Assembly (NCBI RefSeq): GCF_000144625.1 | Contig: NC_014376.1 | Location: 4,550,501 to 4,614,500 of the forward strand | Length of the DNA: 64,000 bases | DNA from: [Clostridium] saccharolyticum WM1 | GTDB lineage: Bacteria; Bacillota; Clostridia; Lachnospirales; Lachnospiraceae | Reading direction: 5' to 3' | Part shown: positions 54,906-62,893 of the stretch, in pieces | Position numbering within the stretch: position 1 is the stretch's first letter | Layout: each line of letters opens with the position of its first letter | Position numbers and translations under genes: made by a program | Notes under the pieces: model-generated | Database searches by the model: none | Told to the model about the DNA's origin: nothing | What the model saw: only the letters and a program-made list of their open reading frames with translations

Positions 54906-55755
54906 TAAACTGAATGAATACGGGAAACTGGTCATGTTCAGCCATACCATCTTTTCCCTGGCCTTCGCTGCGGTAGCCCTCCTTGCAGCTTCCGGGGGCC
55001 GGCCGGATCCAAAGGTGGTGTTCTGGGCTGCCCTTGCCTTTTTAAGTGCCAGAACAGGGGCCAATGCCCTAAACCGGGTGGTGGATGCCAGGATCGACGC
55101 AAAAAACCCCAGGACAGCCAGCCGCCAGATTCCCCGGGGGGATATTGGAATAAGGGAGACCCTGGCCCTGGTGGCTGTCTGCTTTCTGGTTATGGTGTTC
55201 AGCGCTTCCCGGTTAAACTTATTGTGCCTCCTCCTGTCTCCCATTGCTTTGTTCCTGATGACGATTTACTCCTACACAAAGCGATTTACCTGGATGTGCC
55301 ATCTGGTTCTGGGAATTACGTGCGCCTGCGCTCCCGTAGGGGCGTGGCTGGCGGTAACGGGGCATTTCTCCCTGATACCGCTTTTCTTTGGCGCGGCAAA
55401 CTGCCTCTGGACCGGGGGATTTGATATTATCTACGGCTCTCAGGATTATGAATTTGATAAGGCAAACGGCCTTCATTCCATTCCGGTCCGGTACGGCATA
55501 AAAGGCGGATTAATCATCAGCACCCTGTTCCATGGGGCGGCACTTTTTTGCCTGTGCTTTGCCGGTGTTCTACTTTATCCTCAGTTTGGTTTGCTTTACG
55601 GAACAGGTCTGGGAATCATTGCAGTCCTGATGGTGATCCAGCACCGGCTGGTATCACCGGACCACCTGGAAAATGTTAATATTGCATCATACAGCATCAG
55701 CCAGATCACCAGCATCGTGCTTCTGGTTTTCGGGACTTTGGATGTATACTTTTAA
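54877..55755 (+). CDS. UbiA-family prenyltransferase (MqnP-like)
   Basis: This integral membrane prenyltransferase of about 292 residues attaches a polyprenyl chain to an aromatic ring. The first Asp-rich motif is NALNRVVDARIDAKNPRTASR near residue 65 and the second GSQDYEFDKANGLHSIPVRYG near 200; about eight hydrophobic helices. The ATG at 54877 is chosen for GGAG upstream, and an ATG at 54889 is the alternative. It overlaps the end of ubiD. With the polyprenyl synthase in the same operon and UbiD/UbiX on either side, its product is probably a prenylated naphthoate. Whether the ring is a 2- or 6-naphthoate is inferred, not seen. Confidence 0.92.
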   Translation: MGSIMIKIVNKLNEYGKLVMFSHTIFSLAFAAVALLAASGGRPDPKVVFWAALAFLSARTGANALNRVVDARIDAKNPRTASRQIPRGDIGIRETLALVAVCFLVMVFSASRLNLLCLLLSPIALFLMTIYSYTKRFTWMCHLVLGITCACAPVGAWLAVTGHFSLIPLFFGAANCLWTGGFDIIYGSQDYEFDKANGLHSIPVRYGIKGGLIISTLFHGAALFCLCFAGVLLYPQFGLLYGTGLGIIAVLMVIQHRLVSPDHLENVNIASYSISQITSIVLLVFGTLDVYF

Positions 55756-55776
55756 AGCAAAGGAAAGAGACGGACA

Positions 55777-56361
55777 ATGAAACAATATGTAGTTGGAATA
55801 ACAGGCGCAAGCGGCAGTATTTACGGCCTGCGGACAACGGAGGCCCTGCTTGAGGCCGGAGCCAGAGTGCGGCTCATACTGACCGGAACCGGGGAAAAGG
55901 TGGTTGCCTACGAGACCGGACAGGAAGCCGGTGAGTGGATCGCCGGCTTTAAGAAACGATTCCCGGATCAGCTTATTCCGGAAGATAACAGTGATCTGTT
56001 TTCTGCGTCTGCCAGCGGTTCCCATCTGGCGGATGGAATGATTATTGCCCCTTGCTCCATGTCAAAACTGGCCCACATTTCGGCAGGCATTACACCGGAT
56101 CTGATGACACGGGCTGCGGATGTGGCACTGAAGCAGCGCCGACCTCTGGTGCTGATGCCAAGGGAAACCCCCCTGTCCCAGATCCATCTGAAAAATATGC
56201 TGGCACTGGCAGAGTGCGGAGCCTTTATCGTACCCGCCATGCCCGCCTTCTATCAAAAGCCAAAAAGCCTTGATGACATGGCAGATTTCATGGCAGGCCG
56301 GGTATTGGACTGCCTGGGAGTGGAAAACCACCGGTATGCCAGGTGGAAAGAAGAAGTATAA
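55777..56361 (+). CDS. ubiX: UbiX-type flavin prenyltransferase
   Basis: This 194-residue soluble enzyme makes prenylated FMN, the cofactor of UbiD. FMN-binding motifs are GITGASGSIYG near the N-terminus, APCSMSKLAHISAGITPDL in the centre and VLMPRETPLS. AAAGGAAAGAGAC precedes the ATG. Its place after ubiD and ubiA shows that it serves that decarboxylase. Confidence 0.95.
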   Translation: MKQYVVGITGASGSIYGLRTTEALLEAGARVRLILTGTGEKVVAYETGQEAGEWIAGFKKRFPDQLIPEDNSDLFSASASGSHLADGMIIAPCSMSKLAHISAGITPDLMTRAADVALKQRRPLVLMPRETPLSQIHLKNMLALAECGAFIVPAMPAFYQKPKSLDDMADFMAGRVLDCLGVENHRYARWKEEV

Positions 56362-56428
56362 AATAATATATATCAAATAACTAAAAAGGATTATAAGAAA
56401 ATATATGGAAAATTCAGGAAAGAAAACA

Positions 56429-57379
56429 ATGAAACAACGCCTCTTAAGAGGCAGAAAAATCCTCCCTCTGCTGCTGTGGGGCGCAGCGGCCGCCCTTTTA
56501 AGCGGTTGTACCGGCAAGGCCGCTCCCCCGGTGGATACCACTATTCATTTGGGAGTCATGTATTCTTCCGATATCGTACCCCTTACCATCATTACAGAAC
56601 AGGGACTTGATAAAAAGTACGGGTTTCAGCTGGATATGCAGGTATTTTCTTCGGCCAAAGACCGGGATGCGGCCCTTCAGGCCGGAAAGCTGGACGGAGT
56701 GTTTACTGATTTTATCGGTCTGTGCATGTATCAGAATGCCGGACTGGACGTAAAGGCTACCGGATGTACGGATGGGGATTATGTACTGCTGGCCGGAAAA
56801 GATACCGGGATCACTTCTCTGGAAGCTGGAGCCGGAAAAAGCATTGCAATATCAGAAAATACTCTGATTGAATATTCTCTTGATTATATTTTAAATAATG
56901 CCGGATTGGATGATACATATCTGGACAAGCAGGTGGTGCCGAGGATCCCTGACAGACTTGAAATGCTGCGAAACGGCAAAGTAGATCTGGTTCTTCTGCC
57001 GGAGCCCTTTTCCACTCTTGCCATTAAGGATGGCGCCGTCATCCTGGGAAGCGCCAACACGGACGGGCTGTATCCCGCAGTATCTGCATTCACACAGAAA
57101 GCCATTGAAGAAAAATCCGCCCCCCTTCAAAAGATGTATCAGGCATACGATGAAGCCGTTGACTACCTTAACAGCACACCTCTTAAGGAATATGAAGCCG
57201 TTGTCATCAAGGGTGCAGGTTACCCGGAGGAACTTACCGGAAGCATCAAGCTTCCTGTATTCCGGAAAAATGAGCTGCCAAAGACTGCTGACCTGCAGGC
57301 TGCCGTGGAATGGGCATCAGAGAAAGGGTTATGCAGCCCAGATTTAAAGCCCGAAGAATTGATGGGAAAACTGAAATAA
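56429..57379 (+). CDS. ABC transporter substrate-binding lipoprotein (NMT1/SsuA type)
   Basis: This is an extracellular type-2 periplasmic-binding-fold lipoprotein of about 316 residues. The signal peptide ends in lipobox LLSGC, then DTTIHLGVMYSSDIVPLTII and GKLDGVFTDFIGL, with LVLLPEPFS and GAVILGSAN in the second lobe, a pattern of NMT1/ThiY/SsuA proteins that bind aromatic or sulfonate-like ligands. The ATG at 56429 follows AGGAAAG; an ATG at 56405 is possible. It lies directly behind ubiX and before an ATPase and permease. The ligand is unknown; a quinone precursor is a tempting guess since this fold is shared with futalosine enzymes MqnA and MqnD. Confidence 0.85.
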   Translation: MKQRLLRGRKILPLLLWGAAAALLSGCTGKAAPPVDTTIHLGVMYSSDIVPLTIITEQGLDKKYGFQLDMQVFSSAKDRDAALQAGKLDGVFTDFIGLCMYQNAGLDVKATGCTDGDYVLLAGKDTGITSLEAGAGKSIAISENTLIEYSLDYILNNAGLDDTYLDKQVVPRIPDRLEMLRNGKVDLVLLPEPFSTLAIKDGAVILGSANTDGLYPAVSAFTQKAIEEKSAPLQKMYQAYDEAVDYLNSTPLKEYEAVVIKGAGYPEELTGSIKLPVFRKNELPKTADLQAAVEWASEKGLCSPDLKPEELMGKLK

Positions 57380-57406
57380 AAAATCAGGATGAAAGGAGGG
57401 AACCAG

Positions 57407-58162
57407 ATGCTGGAAGTAAATGACGTTTCCGTTACATATGAAAAAGGCGGGATACATAAGGTCATTGACCGTATGTCCTGGCAGCTGGAGACAGGGACGG
57501 TCCTGGCCCTGGCCGGTCCCTCCGGCTGTGGTAAATCCACCATGATCCACGCCCTGGCCGGACTCCTTCCTTATAAGGGTTCCATCACCCTGGATGGAAC
57601 CTTGCTTAAACCGGAAATATGTTCCATCGGGCTGATCCCCCAGAACTACGGGCTTCTGCCCTGGAAAACCGTCAGAGAAAACTGCCTTTTTGCCGCCAGG
57701 ATCAGAGGAAATACCGGGGATTTGGAAATACGGCTTACCAACCTTTGCAGAGAACTTGGGATTCATGGTCTTTTGGACCGTTATCCTGGTACGTTAAGCG
57801 GCGGCCAGGCACAGCGTGCCGCCCTAGCCAGAGCATTTCTTATGGATCCGGAACTGCTTCTTATGGATGAACCCTTCGCAGCCCTGGATATTGGAGCTGC
57901 ATTGGCAGCAAGGGATTTATTTCTTAGGATCTGGAACGAAAAAAAGCCCACCACAGTCATTGTGACCCACCGGGTAGAAGATGCCCTTTCCCTTGCCCAC
58001 AAAATCGCGGTTATGGAACGGGGCGGGGGCCTTTATACCTTCCGCAACCCTTGGCAGGGAGTACCGCATCCTTTTGAAGCAGCATACAGGGAGCTGGAAC
58101 AGCAGATAACAGAAAAAGTTATAAAGGCGGATGAGGGCGGAAAGAAACGTTTGATTCATTAG
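57407..58162 (+). CDS. ABC transporter ATP-binding protein (SsuB/TauB type)
   Basis: This 251-residue ATPase powers the importer. Walker A is GPSGCGKST near residue 36, Q-loop LIPQNYGLLPWKT, signature LSGGQAQRAALARA, Walker B LLLMDEPFAALD, H-loop IVTHRVEDAL. The PWKT Q-loop variant is typical of the nitrate/sulfonate/taurine group. The ATG at 57407 has AAAGGAGGG upstream. It sits between the binding-protein and permease genes. Confidence 0.95.
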   Translation: MLEVNDVSVTYEKGGIHKVIDRMSWQLETGTVLALAGPSGCGKSTMIHALAGLLPYKGSITLDGTLLKPEICSIGLIPQNYGLLPWKTVRENCLFAARIRGNTGDLEIRLTNLCRELGIHGLLDRYPGTLSGGQAQRAALARAFLMDPELLLMDEPFAALDIGAALAARDLFLRIWNEKKPTTVIVTHRVEDALSLAHKIAVMERGGGLYTFRNPWQGVPHPFEAAYRELEQQITEKVIKADEGGKKRLIH

Positions 58163-58172
58163 GAGACAAAAT

Positions 58173-58910
58173 ATGAAGAAAAAATTATGGGTCTTTTTAA
58201 AGGGATTTTTGCTTGTGAATTTGTTATGGTTCCTGCTCGCCGAATTGATGGCAACTTCGGTGCTGCCTGGACCGATTACAGTCTACAGCAGATTTGACCA
58301 GGTGGCAAATGGAAAGCTATTGCTCCATATCGGAGCCAGCTTAGGCCGTGTTGGAGCGGGCTTGTCCATTGCCCTTATCATAGGCATTCCTGCTGGAATT
58401 ATCATGGCTTCTTCTCCTATGGCCAACCGCCTTCTCCACCCTCTGGTCTATTTCTCCTATCCGGTTCCCAAAACAGCTCTCCTTCCGGTCTCCATGCTTC
58501 TTTTAGGCCTAGGCAATGGATCTAAGATCCTCATCATCGTCCTGACTACGGTATTCCAGATCATAGTGGCGGTCCGGGATTCGGCAGAGCATATTGATGA
58601 AGACATTTACTATATGGCAAGAAGCGCCGGCGCCCATAAGAAAAACATACTAAAAGATATCACTCTTCCGGCAGTGCTTCCGGAGCTGTTCACCAGCATA
58701 CGGATCGGAATGGGAACCTCCCTGGCCATTCTTTTGATTGTGGAGGCTTACGGAACCCGATGGGGGCTGGGCTACTACATCCTGGACGCCTGGTCCAGAA
58801 TCAATTATATTCAAATGTACGGAGGCATTGTTGTCATGTCGGTGGTAGGTGCAGCATTGTTCTGGGCATTGGATGGGATTCAGTGGGCATTGTGCAAATG
58901 GGCAAGGTAA
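58173..58910 (+). CDS. ABC transporter permease (SsuC/TauC type)
   Basis: This 245-residue membrane subunit has six hydrophobic segments and an EAA-type loop YMARSAGAHKKNILKDITL near residue 150, typical of the nitrate/sulfonate/thiamine-precursor import group. AGGAG precedes the ATG. It closes the operon that starts with the Ndh2-like gene. Confidence 0.92.
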   Translation: MKKKLWVFLKGFLLVNLLWFLLAELMATSVLPGPITVYSRFDQVANGKLLLHIGASLGRVGAGLSIALIIGIPAGIIMASSPMANRLLHPLVYFSYPVPKTALLPVSMLLLGLGNGSKILIIVLTTVFQIIVAVRDSAEHIDEDIYYMARSAGAHKKNILKDITLPAVLPELFTSIRIGMGTSLAILLIVEAYGTRWGLGYYILDAWSRINYIQMYGGIVVMSVVGAALFWALDGIQWALCKWAR

Positions 58911-58939
58911 CTTCCCTGGCTATAAAATAAATTGACACC

Positions 58940-58968
58940 TTGACAATGCTAATTAAATAAAGTATATT
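58940..58968 (+). promoter_or_regulatory. Near-consensus promoter of the ferredoxin-arsR operon
   Basis: TTGACA (58940-58945), 17 bases and TATATT (58963-58968) lie just upstream of the ferredoxin gene. Confidence 0.8.
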
Positions 58969-58986
58969 AGTAATATCTTAATTACT
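58964..58986. promoter_or_regulatory. ArsR-type operator overlapping the -10 box
   Basis: ATATTAGTAATAT is a perfect palindrome across the -10 region, and AGTAAT plus ATTACT form a second inverted repeat with a six-base gap just after it. AT-rich palindromes in this position are typical targets of ArsR repressors; the last gene of the operon encodes one, so autoregulation is likely. Confidence 0.6.
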
Positions 58987-59001
58987 TATTTGGAGGTGTC
59001 T

Positions 59002-59208
59002 ATGAACAAACCAAAAAGGATCGCCCGCATCGGCAAGGAATGTGTGGCCTGCGGGAGCTGTGTAACAACCTGCCCGAAGGGAGCCATCGCCATTGCTTCC
59101 GGCGTTACTGCCCGGATTGACAAGGATAGGTGTATTGGCTGCGGCAAATGCGCCAGGATATGTCCTGCTGATGTAATCACAATTGAAGAACGGAGAGCCG
59201 CCGTATGA
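59002..59208 (+). CDS. 2[4Fe-4S] ferredoxin
   Basis: This is a 68-residue electron carrier with two clusters: CVACGSCVTTCPKGAI near residues 13-28 and CIGCGKCARICPADVI near 42-57, each with CxxCxxCxxxCP spacing. The ATG at 59002 has GGAGGTG upstream; an upstream TTG overlaps it. It overlaps the NapH-like gene by four bases and would transfer electrons to or from that membrane protein. Confidence 0.95.
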   Translation: MNKPKRIARIGKECVACGSCVTTCPKGAIAIASGVTARIDKDRCIGCGKCARICPADVITIEERRAAV

Positions 59209-59819
59209 AAAAGAATTGGTATGAATTTCTCTGGATTGTGGAACTCATTTATTTCATCCTGGGTCTGTGTAATATTCTCTTCGCATGGCTTGGCATGGTG
59301 TTTTTTACTATTCCCCTGCTGGCTGCCATTATGGGAGGAAACAAGATATATTGCAACCATTTTTGCGGGCGGGGGCAATTACTTGGCCTGCTGGGAGGCA
59401 GATGGAAGCTCTCCCGCAATGTGCCGCCCCCCAAATTTTTGCGCAGCCGCTGGTTCCGGTACGGGTTTCTGGCTTTTTTTATGACCATGTTCAGCCTGAT
59501 GCTTTTTAGTACTTATAAGGTTTTTGCCGGCGCACCACTGAAAGAAGCAGTAACTCTTCTGTGGGTATTTAAGCTTCCCTGGCAATGGGCAGACGTCTCC
59601 ATGACAGCTCCCTGGGTGGCGCAGTTTGCCTTCGGCTTTTTCGGCGTAATGCTGACCTCCACGATCCTGGGCCTTGGTACCATGGTTCTGTTCCGTCCCC
59701 GTTCCTGGTGCGTCTACTGCCCCATGGGGACCATGACCCAGGGAATCTGCCGGCTGAAACTGGGAAAGGAGGGTACCGACTGTGGAAGAACAAGCAAAAA
59801 AGATAGCGGAGCTGCTTAA
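59205..59819 (+). CDS. NapH-like membrane protein with iron-sulfur-type cysteines
   Basis: This 204-residue membrane protein has four hydrophobic segments (LIYFILGLCNILFAWLGMVF; GFLAFFMTMFSLMLFSTYKV; QFAFGFFGVMLTSTILGLGT). Cys pairs are visible at NHFCGRGQ and in SWCVYCPMGTMTQ (CxxCP), as in NapH/RnfH-like proteins that pass electrons between quinol or ferredoxin and the membrane, though full ferredoxin motifs are not present. It starts in the ferredoxin stop (ATGA). A direct link to sulfur, nitrogen or selenium reduction is not evident. Confidence 0.75.
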   Translation: MKKNWYEFLWIVELIYFILGLCNILFAWLGMVFFTIPLLAAIMGGNKIYCNHFCGRGQLLGLLGGRWKLSRNVPPPKFLRSRWFRYGFLAFFMTMFSLMLFSTYKVFAGAPLKEAVTLLWVFKLPWQWADVSMTAPWVAQFAFGFFGVMLTSTILGLGTMVLFRPRSWCVYCPMGTMTQGICRLKLGKEGTDCGRTSKKDSGAA

Positions 59820-60066
59820 AATATTGGCCAATGAGCACCGCCTGCTGATATTGTGCGCACTGATCCAAGGGCCCCTTGCGGTAGGAGAAATCCACAAATA
59901 TACTCCCAACATTACCTCTTCCGCGCTCTCACAGCATTTGAACCAAATGAAGACAGCGGGTATCCTGTCTTCTGAAAAACTGGGTATGAACGTGGTATAC
60001 AGCATTCAGGACCAGCGGGTGATCTTACTGATCGGGTCTATCAAAGAGCACTACTGCAGGGAATGA
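59782..60066 (+). CDS. ArsR-family transcriptional regulator
   Basis: This is a 94-residue winged-helix repressor: LLKILANEHRLLILCALIQG, then NITSSALSQHLNQMKTAGIL as recognition helix and VVYSIQDQRVILLI as the wing. It has few Cys (CAL and the C-terminal HYC), so metal sensing is not obvious; a redox or small-molecule signal is possible. GTG start with AAAGGAGGG upstream; the gene overlaps the end of the NapH-like gene by 38 bases. It probably represses the operon through the palindrome at 58964. Confidence 0.9.
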   Translation: MEEQAKKIAELLKILANEHRLLILCALIQGPLAVGEIHKYTPNITSSALSQHLNQMKTAGILSSEKLGMNVVYSIQDQRVILLIGSIKEHYCRE

Positions 60067-60087
60067 ATTTGATGGGCGAATAAGATC

Positions 60088-60128
60088 AAAGGCAAGGGGA
60101 CTGGCAGATGCCAGTCCCCTTGCCTTTT
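60088..60128 (+). terminator. Terminator of the ferredoxin-arsR operon
   Basis: A perfect 15-bp stem (60091-60105 with 60110-60124) and a four-base loop are followed by TTTT. Confidence 0.92.
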
Positions 60129-60174
60129 GCCGCTTACCCATAGAGACAGGAGCGGTTTATATTCTGTTTTTCTT

Positions 60175-60378
60175 TTAGGTAAACTGATTCGCCAGGGTGC
60201 TGAGCACCTTTGCCTGGGCGGTAGCCGAATTGGACTGCACCACTGCCGTAATTTTCACCACACTGTCGGTGATGTGGGAGACAGAACGGCTTTGCTCCTC
60301 TGAGGCTGACTGGATCTCTCCGATGCCAGATGCAATCTCTCTGGCATCCATTAATACAGTGCTTAACATCCGGACCAT
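60175..60378 (-). pseudogene. Remnant of a methyl-accepting chemotaxis protein C-terminus
   Basis: The frame encodes DAREIASGIGEIQSASEEQS and SVSHITDSVVKITAVVQSNSATAQAKVLSTLANQF, the descending signalling helix of a chemoreceptor. The usual EESAAASEEL stretch after NSATA is missing, and the N-terminal sensor, HAMP domain and hairpin tip are absent; no AGGAGG-type start is seen. It is a decayed fragment; upstream sequence to 60475 shows no continuous frame. Confidence 0.7.
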
Positions 60379-60498
60379 GGAATCAGTTAAGTCCTTTCCT
60401 GTACAATCAATTCTTCCAGATATTTCAGATTTATTGAGATCTTCCCAGAAGTATGGCCACTCTGAAGTAATATGATTGCCGGCAAAAATACTTATGTT

Positions 60499-60511
60499 GT
60501 GTATTTTACAC
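60499..60511. promoter_or_regulatory. Short inverted repeat upstream of the iron-type binding protein
   Basis: GTGTA-TTT-TACAC lies about 100 bases before the coding start at 60609. It may be an operator; it does not match the 19-bp Fur consensus well enough to call. Confidence 0.25.
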
Positions 60512-60608
60512 CTTTGTGTGATATTGTCGGATTTACATTTCCAGTCCCCACAGCTAAAATGGTACTATCAGATAAACAGTGAAACAACCATAGGGAGGAA
60601 AGAATCGC

Positions 60609-61697
60609 ATGAAGAAAACAGCAAAAATATCAGCAGTCTTATTAGCCATGGCACTGGCAGCCACCGGCTGCAGCTCTGGAAAACCGGCTGATAATAACAC
60701 AGCGGCTGACACGGGAAAAACTCAGGCTGCCGCTCAGACACCAGGAGAGGAAGATCCGGTTTTGGTAGTCTATACCGCCCGCGGCGAATCTTTAAACAAT
60801 GCCGTGATTCCGGAATTTGAAAAGGACACCGGCATTAAAGTCGAGGTGGTAGTCGCCGGCACCGGCGAGCTGTTAAAAAGAGCTCAGTCAGAAAAAGCCA
60901 ATCCTCTTGGCGATATCTTCTGGGTGGCTGACCAGACCATGTTATCCGCATCCAAAGACCTGTTCCTGGAATACGTATCCTCTGAAAATGACAACATGAT
61001 CGATGCCTTCAAGAATACCACCGGTTACTTTACCCCTGCATTTGCAGATCCTACGGTTATGATCGTAAACAAAGACTTAAAAGGCGATACGAAGATCGAT
61101 GGATTTGAGGATTTATTAAATCCGGAGTTAAAGGGAAAAATCGCATTTGGCGATCCAGTAAACTCCAGTTCCGCGTTCCAGTCATTGCTGGCTATGCTTT
61201 ATGGCATGGGCAAAGACGGGGATCCCCTTTCAGACGAAGCTTGGGCTTTTGTTGACAAGTTCATTGCCAACTTAGACGGTAAAATGTGCAACAGCTCCAG
61301 CCAGGTGTATAAAGGCGTGGCTGAGGGCGAATATGTGGTTGGTTTAACCTGGGAAGATCCTGCTGCCAACTATGTTAAGGAGGGTGCCGCAGTAGAAGTT
61401 GTATTCCCGGCGGAAGGAGCCATCTTCCCCGGAGAATCTGTCCAGATTCTAAAAGACTGCAAACACCCGGAAAATGCAAAGAAATTTGTAGATTATATGC
61501 TGTCAGAGAAGATCCAGAATGCTGTCGGTTCCACACTGACCGTACGGCCTTTAAGGAAAGACACCACTCTGGCTGATTATATGAAACCTCAAAATGAGAT
61601 TAAATTATTTGATAATTATGATGAGGGATGGGTAGCAGAGCACAAATTAGAAATCACCAATCGGTTCAGTGAGCACCTGGAAACATCCATGGATTAA
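60609..61697 (+). CDS. Iron(III)-type ABC transporter substrate-binding lipoprotein
   Basis: This is an extracellular family-1 binding lipoprotein of 362 residues; lipobox AATGC with Cys21, Thr/Ala-rich linker to about 48. The domain has LVVYTARGESLNNAVIPEFE, GDIFWVADQTML, PELKGKIAFGDP and GLTWEDPAANYV, typical of the FbpA/AfuA group for iron(III), phosphonate-like or 2-aminoethylphosphonate ligands. TAGGGAGGAAAG precedes the ATG. It is followed by an attenuator-like hairpin and then the ATPase and permease genes. Confidence 0.9.
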   Translation: MKKTAKISAVLLAMALAATGCSSGKPADNNTAADTGKTQAAAQTPGEEDPVLVVYTARGESLNNAVIPEFEKDTGIKVEVVVAGTGELLKRAQSEKANPLGDIFWVADQTMLSASKDLFLEYVSSENDNMIDAFKNTTGYFTPAFADPTVMIVNKDLKGDTKIDGFEDLLNPELKGKIAFGDPVNSSSAFQSLLAMLYGMGKDGDPLSDEAWAFVDKFIANLDGKMCNSSSQVYKGVAEGEYVVGLTWEDPAANYVKEGAAVEVVFPAEGAIFPGESVQILKDCKHPENAKKFVDYMLSEKIQNAVGSTLTVRPLRKDTTLADYMKPQNEIKLFDNYDEGWVAEHKLEITNRFSEHLETSMD

Positions 61698-61717
61698 TAA
61701 ACCGCATCCATTCAAAG

Positions 61718-61756
61718 AAAGACTGCCTGAGACTCAGTCAGGGGCAGTCTTTTTGT
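61718..61756 (+). terminator. Intercistronic attenuator between binding protein and ATPase
   Basis: AAAGACTGCC (61718-61727) and GGCAGTCTTT (61743-61752), with TGA/TCA extending the stem, form a hairpin followed by TTTT. It may terminate most transcripts and so give more binding protein than ATPase and permease. Confidence 0.75.
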
Positions 61757-61792
61757 ACAAAAAATTATGAAGTATGTTAGGAGACAGGAACA

Positions 61793-62893
61793 ATGGGAGT
61801 AGCAATCAGTATAGAAAACGCAGTAAAACGCTTTGGTAAAGATACCATTATCAATGGTTTATCCCTGGATATTAAACCTGGAGAGTTCTTTACCCTGCTG
61901 GGACCCTCCGGCTGCGGCAAGACAACCCTGCTTCGAATGGTCATCGGCTTTAACAGCATTGAGGGCGGCGAAATCAAGGTAGACCAGAAAGTAATCAACA
62001 ACATCCCAACCAACAAGCGAAACATGGGTATGGTCTTCCAGAACTATGCCATTTTCCCTCATATGTCAGTCAGGGATAATGTAGCTTTCGGGCTGAAAAA
62101 CAGGAAAATACCTGCATCACAAATCGAAGCCCAGGTAGATGAAATCCTGAAGATCGTCAAAATCGACCATTTAAAAAACCGTATGCCAGCCAAACTGTCA
62201 GGCGGCCAGCAGCAGCGTGTTGCCCTGGCACGGGCCATCGTCATTCATCCCGAAGTTCTTTTGATGGATGAACCGCTGTCAAACCTGGACGCGAAACTCC
62301 GGGTGGAGATGAGAAATGCCATTAAGCGGATCCAGCAGCAGATCGGAATTACCACCGTTTATGTAACTCATGACCAGGAAGAGGCCCTGGCCGTATCAGA
62401 CCGGATCGCTGTCATGAACGGCGGTGTGATCCAACAGATTGATACGCCTAAGAACATCTATCAGCGTCCCGCAAACTTATTTGTATCCACCTTTATCGGC
62501 TTGTCCAATATCCTGTCCGGTAAAATATCGGTGAAAAACGGAGAGACCTCCATTCAGATACAGGATTATACCGTACCCATGAGCCAGTTAAGCCAGGAAG
62601 TGAAGGACGGACAGAGGATCAAGGTATCCATCCGACCGGAAGAATTCATCATCAACCAGGCAGATGGTGCCGGCATCCCTGCAACAGTAAAAAGCAGCGT
62701 ATTTCTTGGTATAACCACCCATTATTTTGTTGCACTGGCAGACGGTCAGGAAATCGAAGTCATTCAGAATTCCGATATCTGGGATATCATCCCGGATGGC
62801 TCTGGCATCCGTCTTGCTGTGCAGCCTCAAAAGATCAACATCTATACAGAAGACGGAAATAAAAATCTTGTGGTCAGGAGGGATCAGGTATGA
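61793..62893 (+). CDS. ABC transporter ATP-binding protein (FbpC type)
   Basis: This 366-residue ATPase has Walker A GPSGCGKTT near residue 38, Q-loop VFQNYAIFPHMS, signature LSGGQQQRVALARA, Walker B VLLMDEPLSNLD and H-loop YVTHDQEEAL, and then a TOBE-type regulatory domain of about 120 residues (LSNILSGKISVKNGE to the end). GGAGACAGGAACA precedes the ATG. It overlaps the permease gene by four bases. Confidence 0.95.
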   Translation: MGVAISIENAVKRFGKDTIINGLSLDIKPGEFFTLLGPSGCGKTTLLRMVIGFNSIEGGEIKVDQKVINNIPTNKRNMGMVFQNYAIFPHMSVRDNVAFGLKNRKIPASQIEAQVDEILKIVKIDHLKNRMPAKLSGGQQQRVALARAIVIHPEVLLMDEPLSNLDAKLRVEMRNAIKRIQQQIGITTVYVTHDQEEALAVSDRIAVMNGGVIQQIDTPKNIYQRPANLFVSTFIGLSNILSGKISVKNGETSIQIQDYTVPMSQLSQEVKDGQRIKVSIRPEEFIINQADGAGIPATVKSSVFLGITTHYFVALADGQEIEVIQNSDIWDIIPDGSGIRLAVQPQKINIYTEDGNKNLVVRRDQV

